Assembly: GCF_901709675.1 (NCBI RefSeq)
Contig: NC_051098.1
Span: 13,855,918 to 13,919,917 of the forward strand
Length of the DNA: 64,000 bases
Reading direction: 5' to 3'
Origin: Syngnathus acus
Taxonomy: Eukaryota > Chordata > Actinopteri > Syngnathiformes > Syngnathidae
Below the pieces are notes generated by a model, which saw only the letters and a program-made list of their open reading frames with translations, made no database searches and had not been told where the DNA came from. The translations under genes were made by a program, and so were the position numbers. Within the stretch, counting starts at the first letter, position 1. Every line of letters starts with the position of its first letter. Of this stretch, positions 16,380 to 42,256 are shown piece by piece.

Positions 16380-19300
16380 CTTGCGCCTGCCAACCCTCCT
16401 TCTTCTTTTTCTCCTCCTCTTGCTCGAAACTGGACTCTCAGAGGCGGCAGGGACCAAGCCAATGATGTCATTGGTGTGATCAGTGATGTCATCAGCAGAG
16501 AGAAGGACTCAATTCACTGTTTTCTATATGTGTGCTTGCGTGTGTATCGTCTGCTATCTGAATGTCTTGTTTTTATTTGATCTTTTTTAAATCAGTGTGT
16601 GTGTGTGTGTGTATGTGTGTGTGTGGGAGAAACGGTAATGCTGGAATATCAAGTGATTGTAGCATCGACACGGCTTAGCTTAGCTTTGCGTAGCTACGTC
16701 CGTGGTCCAATCGGCACTGTGAGTTAGAGACGACGATTAATAATAATAGTGAAAATAATAACTACAACACATGTTCTCAAACTGGGGGTCACAAGCCACA
16801 GCTCGGGACTCTTATTTGGAAGTCTAGCCGGCCAGTAACTGAACAAACTGGTCCGATAAGTTGTTCCTACTATACTAAAGCTTTCTGGCATTGTGTGCGT
16901 GGTTGAAAGAAAAAAAACAAAACTCCGTTATAAGGTGATCCCTGAGCCTGAGAATGCGATGAAGAAATTACGTGCAAATGCTCTTCAGGTTTGCCGGGGG
17001 TAAAAATGCAAGTCGTTGGACTCGGTGGCAGAGATCAAGTTTGGATTTTCCTTTGTAAAAAGCCTGCCCTGCCATCAAGTGTGAAATTATGTGGAAAATG
17101 AAAATGCGGCCGGTGAGCAGTGGCCGTCAGTTATGCGGAGAAACAACGTGCATGTTTTTGTTTAGATTTCGTTTTTCTAATTCTCGGTACGATAGAAAAG
17201 TGATGACGACTCCTCCCTAAGAACGCTGGTGTACAAATGAAGAAATAAACCATAATGAGTCAATTTAGTCTTTGGCTTTCTACCTTGAAAATATACCACA
17301 TGGCTGCGAGGTATACATACAACCCATAAAAATTGAAGTACTTGGACCATTACGCGATGAAATGAATTATATTTTTATAATCAACTCATTTCTATACTAA
17401 TTTATTCATCATACGATAAGACAAAATTTCTGCTTGTAAATGACACAAGGGACTCTTTCATCCTTTATGTATATATTCACTTTAAACCTAGAAATAAGTC
17501 AACTCTTCTGGTGATTGTCTCTCCCTTGAAAATTATTCACTCCAAAATCTTATCACTAATTATTCAATTTGGCTGCTTGCAGTTCATGTTACAGGGTGTG
17601 ACCTTTTTTTTTTTTTTTTTCTTTCTTCTTCTTAATTAACTTGTTTTTTTTTGTTCTCACGCTACCCTGCGTTTCTGTCTGCTTGAATTTGAAGTGCGTA
17701 TACAAGGCACCTATCGAGCCTTCTTTATGTTGCAGTGCACCCTTCTTATACCCCCCCCCCCCCTTTTTTCCATTACGTTACATAACAGCCACCACCGCAG
17801 AGGAAGAGCACTGCAGAGAGATGAATAACACACATACACGCACACAATCACTTTAACACACGCAAGGCACGAAGACACGCAAACATATTCACTCATTTAC
17901 ATACTGGAAAAACATAATTTCACGTTAAGAAAAAACTGGGGGGATGCACAAATATGTTGTGTATCATGAAACATGTTTTGACATTGACGTAAAACGTCAA
18001 CCTCATGAAAATTGATTAGGAAATGACTCACTTAAGTTATTGCATTTAATGGGAACGTCGCCCCTCCCAACATGGCCGCCAAGTGGCCACGTCGGTGAGC
18101 CAGGCCGGGAACTGGTTGGATGACATTTTTGCGAATTGTTTAGGTCGCACCGCACTTTCTATGCCATTTGCATACGATGTGAGTGGGGATGAAGCTAACT
18201 GCAAACGTTGCCTTCATAGATCTATCGGAAACGAGTGTCTGCACTGAGGTTACCATGGAAATACTGCTTGCGATTTCATTACGCGCTCAGAACGTATAGC
18301 TTGTGCCCGACGTAACGACGCAAAGCTTTGTCATGACCAATTATACGCCTGCTTATTTGAAAATGCGTCATATTGTCAAATATGTATTTTCCATCACCGC
18401 AATAACACGTACCGGAGGTTCCTAAATTCTCCTCCTGAAGGTAAGTGATAATGGTTCGAATTATTTCAAACGATATTGTTTCCAAACCTGATTTAATTTT
18501 GATATATAGCACCTTCCCCCCCCCCCCCAATTTGTTGTTAAGGTGGAACGCACCCCGAATCTCATATTGTTTATGTATATTGTGTTCAATAGTTAAAAAA
18601 AAAAAGTTTTTCTTCACCATCATCTCAAGGTGGCAGTATCCGCGCGCCCTCTCTCGACGCGCACGGGCACTCGGCCACTGCGGCGGGGGCGCGCTTGGAG
18701 CTCATCGAAATACCACAGCAGCGTCAGCCGGTGGTGCATTTCGGTAAGCATGATTTCTGAACATTTCTTCTGCTGAAATTTAGAATTGTGCTCGGTTATT
18801 GTCATTTGTTGAGATTTAAACGTCGAACACGCCGGTTAACGTTGTGCAGGGCAAACAAACGGTTGTGCCGCAAGAATGACGACTGTTCATATACTTTACT
18901 GTTTAGCTAACTGCGTGAATCGCTGCTGATTTTACGTCATCTCATTGTTAGCGCTCACGAAACAGCAAGAAATTGATTTATTTAGGTAAATATAAAAACA
19001 CATTCTGAAATGTATTTGCGCGTAATATTGCATCAAGTTTAAATAGAAATATGCAATGAATTGCCAGCTTGAATCAAAATTATTTCTGTCTCTTTTGTCT
19101 TTTTTTTTTGTCGGTCTACTCATGACACTAAATTTGATGTTTAGTGAATCTGTCTTTGGTGGCAGATTTTTGTTTTTTCCAGGCATCGCCTAGTCACACT
19201 TTTCTTTTCTGCGTCTGCACAGCTCATGTGAGACCTTTCTACCAATGTTCATGTTGCTGAGTCAAACTGGCGTCAGTTGCTGCATTTCAAAGCAGGCATT

Positions 19301-20509
19301 TCAAAGAGCCCATCAGACTTAAAGAAATATTATATCAAAATATATCAAACTAGAAATTATATCAACCTTCCCTGTCTTTTTTTGTTCTTGGCTTTGAGAT
19401 GTTTTTGTGGGTCTGATCATAGTTCATTTCATGTTACTCAGCAAAACAGTCAGTCAGTTTCTGATCTTGTTTATACATATTTATTTTATTTTATTTCCCA
19501 GCCATCCATTGTCTCCAAACATTCCAAAGCACCTAAATTGCTTTATTCCCATGCAGCGAGTAGTTGCCAAGTTCGCAACTGGAATTTTTTTTCACACTTG
19601 GAACTTTTGTCTTTTATTTCCTCTTGTTAACTCTTTACTCTATCTCTTTGTACTCTTTAATATCTTCTACTCTTTTTATTTGTCATCATAGGCTCACCGC
19701 TTACAACAAATCACCCACCCGTTCGTTTGTTGTTTTTGTAAGGAGCTTACTAAAATCCCACTTTAAGTCTGTTAACGTATTCATTTTTAATTACAATCAC
19801 TTAATGTTTCTCTCACACAGCGTAGCTACAGAAATTAACAGCAATGCAAACAAACACACACACACAAACACAGAGGACCATTGTATCATGCGTCCTGTCT
19901 CCTACTAGCGTCCACACAATCGAATGTTTTTCAATTTTGAGCTCCTATATGCATATTGGTTGTATTTTATGACTGAGGAAAATGTCTAATTTGCACTTTT
20001 TGTTCTCATCCGCCTGAGAGGAAATTCTTTGCAGACCTCATTGAGTTTTATCGCATGTTCATCACCATTTTACTTTTTTTTTTTTTTTTTTTTACAACTC
20101 CTGCCGATCTTTATTCATCCATCTGCTACTCTGTCGTCTCCGCCCTCCTTCCCAGCAGCAGCAGTAAAAACGTGATGTCACGGTTGCCGTAGCAACGTGC
20201 AAAGACTCCACTTGAATCAGCTTGCAGGATGCATTCAAGGACCCATGCACCACTTTGAAGGGGAAGTCAGAAAAGATGACGCTGGTAACTTGTTTTCTCA
20301 GGTGAAGATTGCAAAGTGGAGACATTTGGAGTCTGTGGCGCATCGTCGTCGTCGTGTGATGCTGGCCGACGGCTGAGGGTGTCCCGCCACCGTTTCGAAG
20401 CTGGGGAAGCTCAAGGTGGTGCGGCGGCAGTTGCTGCAAAGGTAGCCCGTCGTCAAGCTCGCTTCGGTCCACTCGTGAGCGCGCCCCAACGTGTTGGGTC
20501 TGTTTTCAG
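16380..20509. other. pak1 3' UTR and gdpd4 5' region
   Basis: The pak1 3' UTR runs to about 17265. Homopolymer C and T runs lie at 17600-17765. A GC-rich segment at about 18620-18743 ends in a strong GTAAGC donor and looks like the first exon and promoter of the next gene. The region 20290-20509 is GC-rich and open in one frame, but has no in-frame ATG and no recognisable protein similarity. Confidence 0.55.
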
Positions 20510-23500
20510 GTATGAACACCAGCCCTTTGTCTCCTGCCTGGCCGGCTTGTACGGTTGCCAATGGCGACGATACCAGAGAGCTCGAGTCCAGCCGGGAGAA
20601 TGCTGCTGCAGCAAGGTATAGACACACCCAATATTAATTTTCACGATTAAAAAAAAAATGTTTATTTCATATTAAATCAATTTGTTGATTTCAAAATTAT
20701 TTGACTAGAATTTTTTTTCAGTAAATTAAATACAATTCCAATTTAAATTGAGGTTTGTTATTTTTTGTATTCCAGGTGGAGTGCAGCAGTTTCGGCCTCC
20801 TGATCCTCACTTTCTTGGTGAGCTTTGTGTTCCTATATTTTTGGATCGAAGCCCAAAATGACTACAATGACTTTGACTGGTGAGTTCTCAGCATGACACA
20901 CAAACCATATTTGTCCTCCAAAAAGAGATTTAATTTTGGCTTCCCATCATAGGTTCAACTTTGGCATTTTTGGCTTCTGGTTCCCGTGGTCGCTGGTTTT
21001 GCTTGTGGTGGTTGCTGCACTCTTCACGTACATGGCGCTCCTGCTGGTATGCATGATATGCTCACAAAAATATTTCAAATGGATCGTACAAAAAAACATT
21101 TTTTTTTACACTAAAGAATTTTTTTCATTTATGTTTTATTTGTCTAAATAACAATAATGTGAGATGTATAAATATCTCTTAGGTGTTGGCCGTGTGTCTT
21201 CTGTCTGAGAGCCAACGGTTGTACCTTCACTGGAGCCACAAGGTAGATTATTTAAAAAAAAAAAAAAAAAAAGTTATTTTCTTCATCATGTATGTTTTGT
21301 ATTAACTGATAAATTGGTGACCAATCTGTGTGTTTTCTTGTGTCTTGCTTGTGTCAGACTGGCATCATGGTGACTTTGGCTTTCTACATGCTTGCCATGG
21401 TCATCGTGTCCCACCTGTGGAGCAATGAATGGACCACGCTGCTGCTTTCGCTTCAGGTTGACAAGAATTTAAAAAAAAAAAAAAGACTTATCAGTGGCTC
21501 ATTGTGTTATCCGTCATCAGGTCACGGCACCTGTGCTCCACGTCGCTGCCGTTTTTGTCATGTTGACCATCTCCTGGCCCGTCGCTTTACATTTCTTCCG
21601 CATGAACAAGAGAGGTATGCTGTCATACTGGTCTGTGGTCTTATAAATAGCTTTTTAACATGATCAGATCAGATGTCATCCAATCAACAAGGAATTTGAC
21701 ATTGTATATTTAAAAGAAAGCATCAATTTTATAGAGCTTCAAATGCTGCCTGGCTTCCTCTTGTGGCATAACGTGGTACGACACTAAATTTCTCGTGTTT
21801 GTTTTTAACATACTTGGTGGTTTTCACACTGTGGATATCTTTATAAATCTGCATTTTATAATTGAAACAAAAATCTTCCCCTGCAGTGCGTCAGGTTGCT
21901 GTTCTTGGCCTCTACCTGTCCGGTCTGTTCTCTCTCTACCTGGTCCCGTTGGGAATGTACTCGCCGTGCATTAGAGAGGAGGCCACGCTGGGAGCCGCCC
22001 CGACGCTCATCGGACACAGAGGGGCGCCCATGGTGAGACGGCTGAGGCATGGCCAAGGCACGGCCAAGGCACTCCCGCGTACGAAGGGTCAGGAGTGATT
22101 CTTGTGGTTCTTTTGGGTCAGCTGGCTCCAGAGAACACGCTCATGTCCTTTGAGAAGGCGGTGGAGGCTGGGGGAGACGGACTGGAGACTGATGTGACCA
22201 TTAGGTACTACGCTTTTTCACTTTCATGCCAAACGATGCAGGATTGGGGTCAGCTTATGTTCTCTCTGGCTGCTAAAATTAACGGCAAAGCCTCGCGGGT
22301 GGCGATTGAGCGGATATGCCGTGCCCTGATGCTAGCGTGTTGCCCAGGTCGCTAAGTTGATTAGCGCCACGCTAATCCATTTAGCCCTCTCTCGCGCCAG
22401 CAACTCCTGGCGGGTTAGCGCACCGCATCACGGCCGGAAAACAAAACAGGATTATTAGCACGGCGCGGGCCTCGGTGTTGCTTTAAAGTGGCGAGTGCCC
22501 CAAATGAGTTTTTGGAGTTAGCTCGAGTCAAGTGGAAAGACAATTTGAAAAAGCTAAGCTTGTAATTGTATTCTTTATGTATTTGTATGCTAATTTGATG
22601 ACACTCCTCATCTTACGCTATTATAGTTCCTCGGCACCAAAATGGCGTCAAAGCACTACTTTTGTCTAATCAAAGTTCCTCGGCACAAGTCAATGTAATT
22701 CCTTATCAACAAGAATATTGTGTTTATCGTAAATGTTTATTATTGTTGTGATTGCACTCTGCAGCTATGACGGCGTTCCCTTCCTGATGCACGACTTGAC
22801 CCTGAGGAGAACCACCAACGTCGCCGATGTTTTCCCCAACAGAACGCACTTGGAAGCCTCCCTGTTCACCTGGGCTGAGCTTCAGCAGCTGAACGCTGGC
22901 GAATGGTTCTTATCTGTAAGAAAAACATGCACACAAAAAAATCAATCAATAAAATCTGATTTGTAGCACGAGAATCCGATTCTGAAAGATTTTTAATTTT
23001 CTCTTTGTTACAGAAGGACCCATTTGGCAGCGCGTCTTCCCTGAGCGAGGCAGAGCGCAAGCAGGCGAAGAACCAATCAATTCCCTTGTTGGCCGACTTC
23101 CTGGACGTGGCGTCGCGCAGCGGCCGACGCGTTCTTTTTGACCTGCACACGCCGCCGTCTGGACACCCTTATGAAAAGTCGTACACCAACGTCACCCTGC
23201 AGGTGGTGTTGGCCCATATCAACTCTTCTCAGGTTAGCATCCAGTCGCAAATGGCGTTAGCGTTGTTGCTAAAGGAAAATAAATGTAATAATTAATATAA
23301 ATTAATTGACATATAATAAATAGAAAATAATATAGAAATATAGAAATAATATGAATAAATAAAAATTAATTGATAATAGTAAAAAGCAAAACAAAAAAAT
23401 AGGTAACAAGTTAAAGACTATTTTTTTATCTGATATTAAAAATGATTTTCCTTCATGGCATTTTTTTTTCACTGTATTCCTGTTTGTGCAGGTGCTTTGG

Positions 23501-24164
23501 CTTTCATCCAAGGACCGGCATCTGGTACACGCCGCTGCCCCCGATCTGGTGCAAACGTCAGCAGAGCGCCTCTCCATTCAGGAGCTGATGAACGAGCACA
23601 TCGCCACTCTCAATCTGCACTACAGCAAGATGTCACAACAACAGATCAGGTACGTGCCAACGACAAAACCGCATTAGCTGGAGAGCCCGCTAACACCTCT
23701 GTGCCTTTCTTGACATATCCGCAGCAAGTACGGCTCAGCGAATATCAGCACCAACTTGTTTGTGATCAGCCAGCCGTGGCTCTACACGCTGGCTTGGTGT
23801 ACCGGAGCGCAGTCGGTTACCACCAACTCCATACACGTCCTGGCCAAAATCCGCAAGCCCCTCTTTCTCATGGTGAACACGTCACACAACATCGGCCAAC
23901 ATACATTTGGTCTGCGGTGAGAATCTTCACATTTGTCTCCTTCCAGACTCCTGAGGAATACAACATGATTTGGATTCTGACCGATGTCATTTCTGCAGTC
24001 CTGGTCGTCTCCATTTTCATTTTCCATTGGTGCGTACATAACTCGAAAATTCAACTTAGATGTTGTGGCTGAGTGATGTTGAGTCATGAACATGGATTCT
24101 TGTGTATGTGTGCCATGAATATGTATTTAGCATCATTTTTATGAAGACAAAATACCACAAATAA

Positions 24165-24201
<37 letters not shown>

Positions 24202-24763
24202 AAAGGTGGCGAGAGAGAGGTCTGCCCTACTTGTCTGGCAGTCGTCAGGCGCACGAAAATGGACCATACAGCAAATTCAGGACGGGTATGACGACGTTCA
24301 CCATTCTGTCTTCGTGACTGTTCTGAATTTATTTTTAATTACAATTAGCAGAATTAAAAAAAAAAAAAGAGAGATCCCTGCATGCTATGTCCATGTGTCT
24401 AAATGTGTTTGCTGTATGTGTTGTACGTTAGACTCCTTGGAGCCCTTCTGCAGTCGCTGGAGTCCTCTCCACTCTGACTCCCCTAGCGGATCCCTCATCT
24501 CCCTCCCCTTGGTCTTCAACCCATCGCACCCCGCATGAGCCCCCCCCCCCGCATGTCCAAACCTTGTATGCTCCTTCGTCACTTCATTTATGCCGGGCAT
24601 CTCCAGATAGACATCCATGATTGCTATCACAGACTATGTTGCTGACCTCTCTTGAACTTTTCCAGAGCTGAGCGACGTCTGGTCCATCTCCAGTGTCAAT
24701 GCCGCACAGGACCAGCCCACGACGCCGGCGCACTTTCATCTGCCCACCATCGTCGAGGAGTGA
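20510..24763 (+). CDS. gdpd4: Glycerophosphodiester phosphodiesterase domain protein (GDPD4/GDPD5 type), start codon unresolved
   Basis: GDE-type enzymes have six membrane helices and an external GDPD catalytic domain that acts on glycerophosphodiesters or GPI anchors. Exons: 20510-20615, 20776-20879, 20953-21046, 21183-21242, 21358-21456, 21521-21614, 21887-22032, 22122-22204, 22765-22915, 23014-23232, 23492-23649, 23725-23872, 23947-24029, 24206-24285, 24666-24763, giving 573 residues from the first tyrosine. The N-terminal [15 protein letters not shown] and [17 protein letters not shown] segments match the family. The catalytic box is [19 protein letters not shown], with [17 protein letters not shown] following. 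The first visible codon is completed by an upstream exon; an exon ending at 18743 has the right phase, but no ATG in it is convincing. GDPD4 is chosen over GDPD5 because human GDPD4 lies between PAK1 and MYO7A. AATAAA at 25112-25117. Confidence 0.82.
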
Positions 24764-25803
24764 CAACTTCGCTTAGCATGAACTTTCGTCTACATTCATC
24801 AGCTGCTTCTTGTCTTCTGGACGGGATGGACTCAAAGCTGATGGAGAAGACGAAACTATTTTTATTTTCTCCTCAATTTGTACAGGTACCAGTTGCATTA
24901 GACCAAGAACTTTGAACTGGTGGGATTTAATGGACGCTGCTCGATGGACTGACAAAGTGAATGTACAACTGGAGGCGCCTCAAGGTAGCTAATTAGTTCA
25001 TATTGATCTACAAAGTGAATGTAGGCCATGTTTGGAACGGAAATGCTCCGTTTTGTGCCAAATTAGTAAAGCCGACGTCATTTTATGAGTTTTTTGGGGG
25101 TGCTGTTATGAAATAAATGCCTGACCCAACAAAAATGTGGGAGTGACTTCGAGGAAATGACACCAACTGTAAAGCAGTAATGTATTTCAACATTTGAGTG
25201 GAACTTTAGCGACTCTGAATGTGTTGGTCAAGTCGGAGATTTTATTTTTCCTCTCGTCATTTCCACAAAATAAAAACAGTTAACAAGTCAGCTGTCATGG
25301 AAAAAAAAAAGATTTTGCGCTGAAAAAAACAGCAACAAAAATACATGAAAAGTTTGGCACAGTGAAATGTTTTGTTTGAGGCAAATAAAATTGAGGTCAC
25401 CTCAAGTGAATTAAGACCAAAATCTTTGAGCCGCTTGAGCTACGATGCTAACATGCTAAATCAAACATGTCTATTAAGACAAAAGTATTGTCTGGTCTTG
25501 TGACATTTTTTTTTGTTGCTCATTTTAATTTCTGTTGAAGCCAGTTTCCATACTTATTGTTGCAATACTATTGTCAAAGAATTTCTTGGTCACATGACAT
25601 GCTTGAGAAAAAATGCTACTTGTTACTCGGCAGAGTTTGTACCTGTAAGTCTGGTCAAATAGAAAATGACAAATAGTATTTCATAGTAACATGTTACTTT
25701 TTTTTTTTGTTCCGAGGAAGAATTCTTGTTCAAAAGCCAAGCTTAACAAAAAAATTAAGGTTAGCTTAGCATGGACCAGTTAGCATACTTTACAATGCGT
25801 GTC
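24764..25803. other. Convergent gdpd4 / myo7a 3' UTR interval
   Basis: AATAAA for gdpd4 lies at 25112-25117 and a minus-strand AATAAA for myo7a at 25241-25246 (TTTATT on plus). No coding exon is visible. Confidence 0.6.
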
Positions 25804-26061
25804 TTAGAGGTAGTCATCCTCACTGGACAACTCATCCTCGTCGTCACGGTAACGCTTGTAGTTGCTGGGACCTTCGCCAGGGTCGTCGTCACTTTCACTT
25901 TCGACCGAACTCTCCCCGGGGAGCTTCCAGGGTTCTGAGCTGACAGAAGGTCGTTGACTCATCCACCACAAGTGGTGGCCGAAGGTCCGGCCCCAGCTGC
26001 AGTGCTGGCCAATGGGGCGCAGCAGGCGGGCGAGCTCGGCGGCCTCCTGCCAATAAGACGT
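25804..26061 (-). CDS. Coding-like frame directly after and in frame with the myo7a stop codon
   Basis: After the myo7a TGA the same frame stays open for 85 codons, to TAA at 25806-25804. Third positions are rich in G and C, unlike the AT-rich UTR beyond, and the product is structured-looking: a Leu-rich start (EAAELARLLRPIGQHCSWGR), then an acidic Ser/Asp/Glu tail ending SSEDDYL. An acceptor-like TTGGCAG ends at 26047, so it could instead be an alternative last exon (26046-25804, 80 residues) joined in phase to exon 48 (phase 0 to phase 0). Stop readthrough is the other option. I do not recognise the sequence; no ATG precedes it in frame. Confidence 0.4.
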   Translation of the reverse strand, partial: TSYWQEAAELARLLRPIGQHCSWGRTFGHHLWWMSQRPSVSSEPWKLPGESSVESESDDDPGEGPSNYKRYRDDEDELSSEDDYL

Positions 26062-40343
<14,282 letters not shown>

Positions 40344-42256
40344 GATTCCTTTTCTGGTTCAAGTTCTGGCTCTTGTTCTTCTTGCTCCAGGACATCAACA
40401 GCAGTGTGTTACTTCTGGGGAAGGGGAAAAAAAAAAACAGCAAACATGTTAAGACATAATTACCAAAATTTTAGTCATTCGGGAATCTATGCTGGACATT
40501 TGTTTTAGCAGTGTGGAAATTTAATTAATGGATTTTTTATTCTGATTTTGTCATCGCCCACGTTTTTACCTGGTATGACCTGATATGATAAATTGAGTTC
40601 ACATTAATGAAGCTAATTAATGTACATCTATTTTCTCTTTGTTTTGTGGTGTGTATACTCCATGTATTATTGAGCTAGGACGCGGTTACGGTTACTTGCG
40701 TGTATTTGTGTGCGCGCAAATGCCTGCATGACTGTGTGTGTATAATTGATGTCGCCATTATATGCTGTCAGCTTGATCCTTTGACTTTCTTAGCAACCCG
40801 ACTACAATTTTTTTTTTTAAGCTCTCTTTGTATTAAATGTACTCTGGGTCAACGACACAGTTCTTTGAGATAGTTGTTTTAGCATGCTAGCATCTCAATG
40901 AAAGTCGTGTTTGAGCATGTTAGCATCACGTTAGCATGATAGTAAAAGTCATATTTTAGCATGTTAGCTTTACATTTGATCACATTGAAAGTCACATCTG
41001 AGCAAAGTCAGACAATGTGAAAGGAGTTTGGATGTATCCATTCATGTTGTCTTTGTGTAAGGGCAGTGAAGCATTTGATTGGAAGCCATCTGAAATTCCA
41101 TCACACCATCAAAATGGCCACCACAGAGTGAGGAGGGCCCAAAGATTCAATGATGACAACAGAACTAGAAGTGTATTAAAATGAATCATAAATGGACCAA
41201 AAGTGGAAAACACAATAATTAGTGAATGGCAAGTGGCCCAATGTGTTAGCTTTACTTTTTTAGCATCATTTAACTTGCTTCTGTCACATATGTGGTCTGG
41301 TCTTCTCAAAGGCGAACCAGAACAATCTGACCCACTTTGGTGTCTCACCAATACGCTGACTTGTCCCATTCATTTCCTGTCTACACCCCAGAACCTGATC
41401 TAGTCAATGCACAGCCTGAGGGGATCTCCATCAGCAGCCCCCCTGCCTGTCCTGAACCCCCCACTGAGGGACACACTGGCCTGCATTTGTTATTTGTACT
41501 TGCCATCTTGCTGTGTCAACTCATATCTAGATTTATCTGGGGCCTGTCAAAATATCTCAAATAAGTTAAATTCATGATACATTTTAATAAGTTAACAAAA
41601 AGTCAATATTAGACTCGGCTCTTAGCGTGATGCAGTGCATTAAATTTAGCTTCTTCTCACCGTTCATGATGTGATGGAAATAACACAGGTTATGAAAAAT
41701 GACTCCAACACTGGAATGAAAAAAAAAAAAACTTCCTATCTTCTGTCTTCAGATGCTTGCTTCCAGATGTCTTTAGTCCATTCCATTCATGTCCTTGTCT
41801 TGGTTTCTACCTAATCTCCAGCCGGTCCTTGTCCTCCTGCGGTCTTCAAAGATGTCATGCCAATTTGTGTGCGTGCTTCAAGAGCATTTGAGTTCTTCCT
41901 CCTTCCTCCGCGTCGCTATTAAGGCGTCATGTGAGCAACTCATTCACTGTCACTGACCCATGTTACTGGCACACTACAACACTACAGGGGGTGTAATCGG
42001 ACACACACATACGCACACACATTGTACACAAACACATGAGCTGATTTGGATGTTATTTTTTTTATTAAGTCAACAGCAAGATTCATTTTTTTAGATTCTA
42101 ATTTAGTCTAATCTGGTTGTAAAAGAATTGGAATATTAAATATATTTAATTACGTTTTTGTTTGAGAATGCATATTAGTCAGTTTGTCTTTTAATTTGAT
42201 TGATCAAATAGATTATAAGTGTCTCAAGAGTGTCTGACCTGATTTCAAACTTTATG
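40344..42256. other. myo7a upstream region and 3' flank of the Ig gene
   Basis: 40414-40344 is myo7a 5' UTR exon behind CCCCTTCCCCAG. A minus-strand AATAAA for the Ig gene lies at 42061-42066. I see no clear myo7a promoter motif. One weak plus-strand exon candidate is listed separately. Confidence 0.5.
41392..41564 (+). CDS. Weak candidate terminal exon with a transmembrane segment
   Basis: After CTACACCCCAG a frame of 56 codons runs to TAA. It is Pro/Ser-rich and then has a hydrophobic stretch (LHLLFVLAILLCQLIS) and a short basic tail, like the end of a membrane protein. No upstream exons were found and codon use is not strongly biased, so it may be chance or a relic. Confidence 0.15.

Noticed and set aside
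20511-20615. ATG at 20511 as the start of gdpd4
   Set aside because: It lies in the +1 frame relative to the conserved CLAGLYGC residues and does not continue into the next exon.
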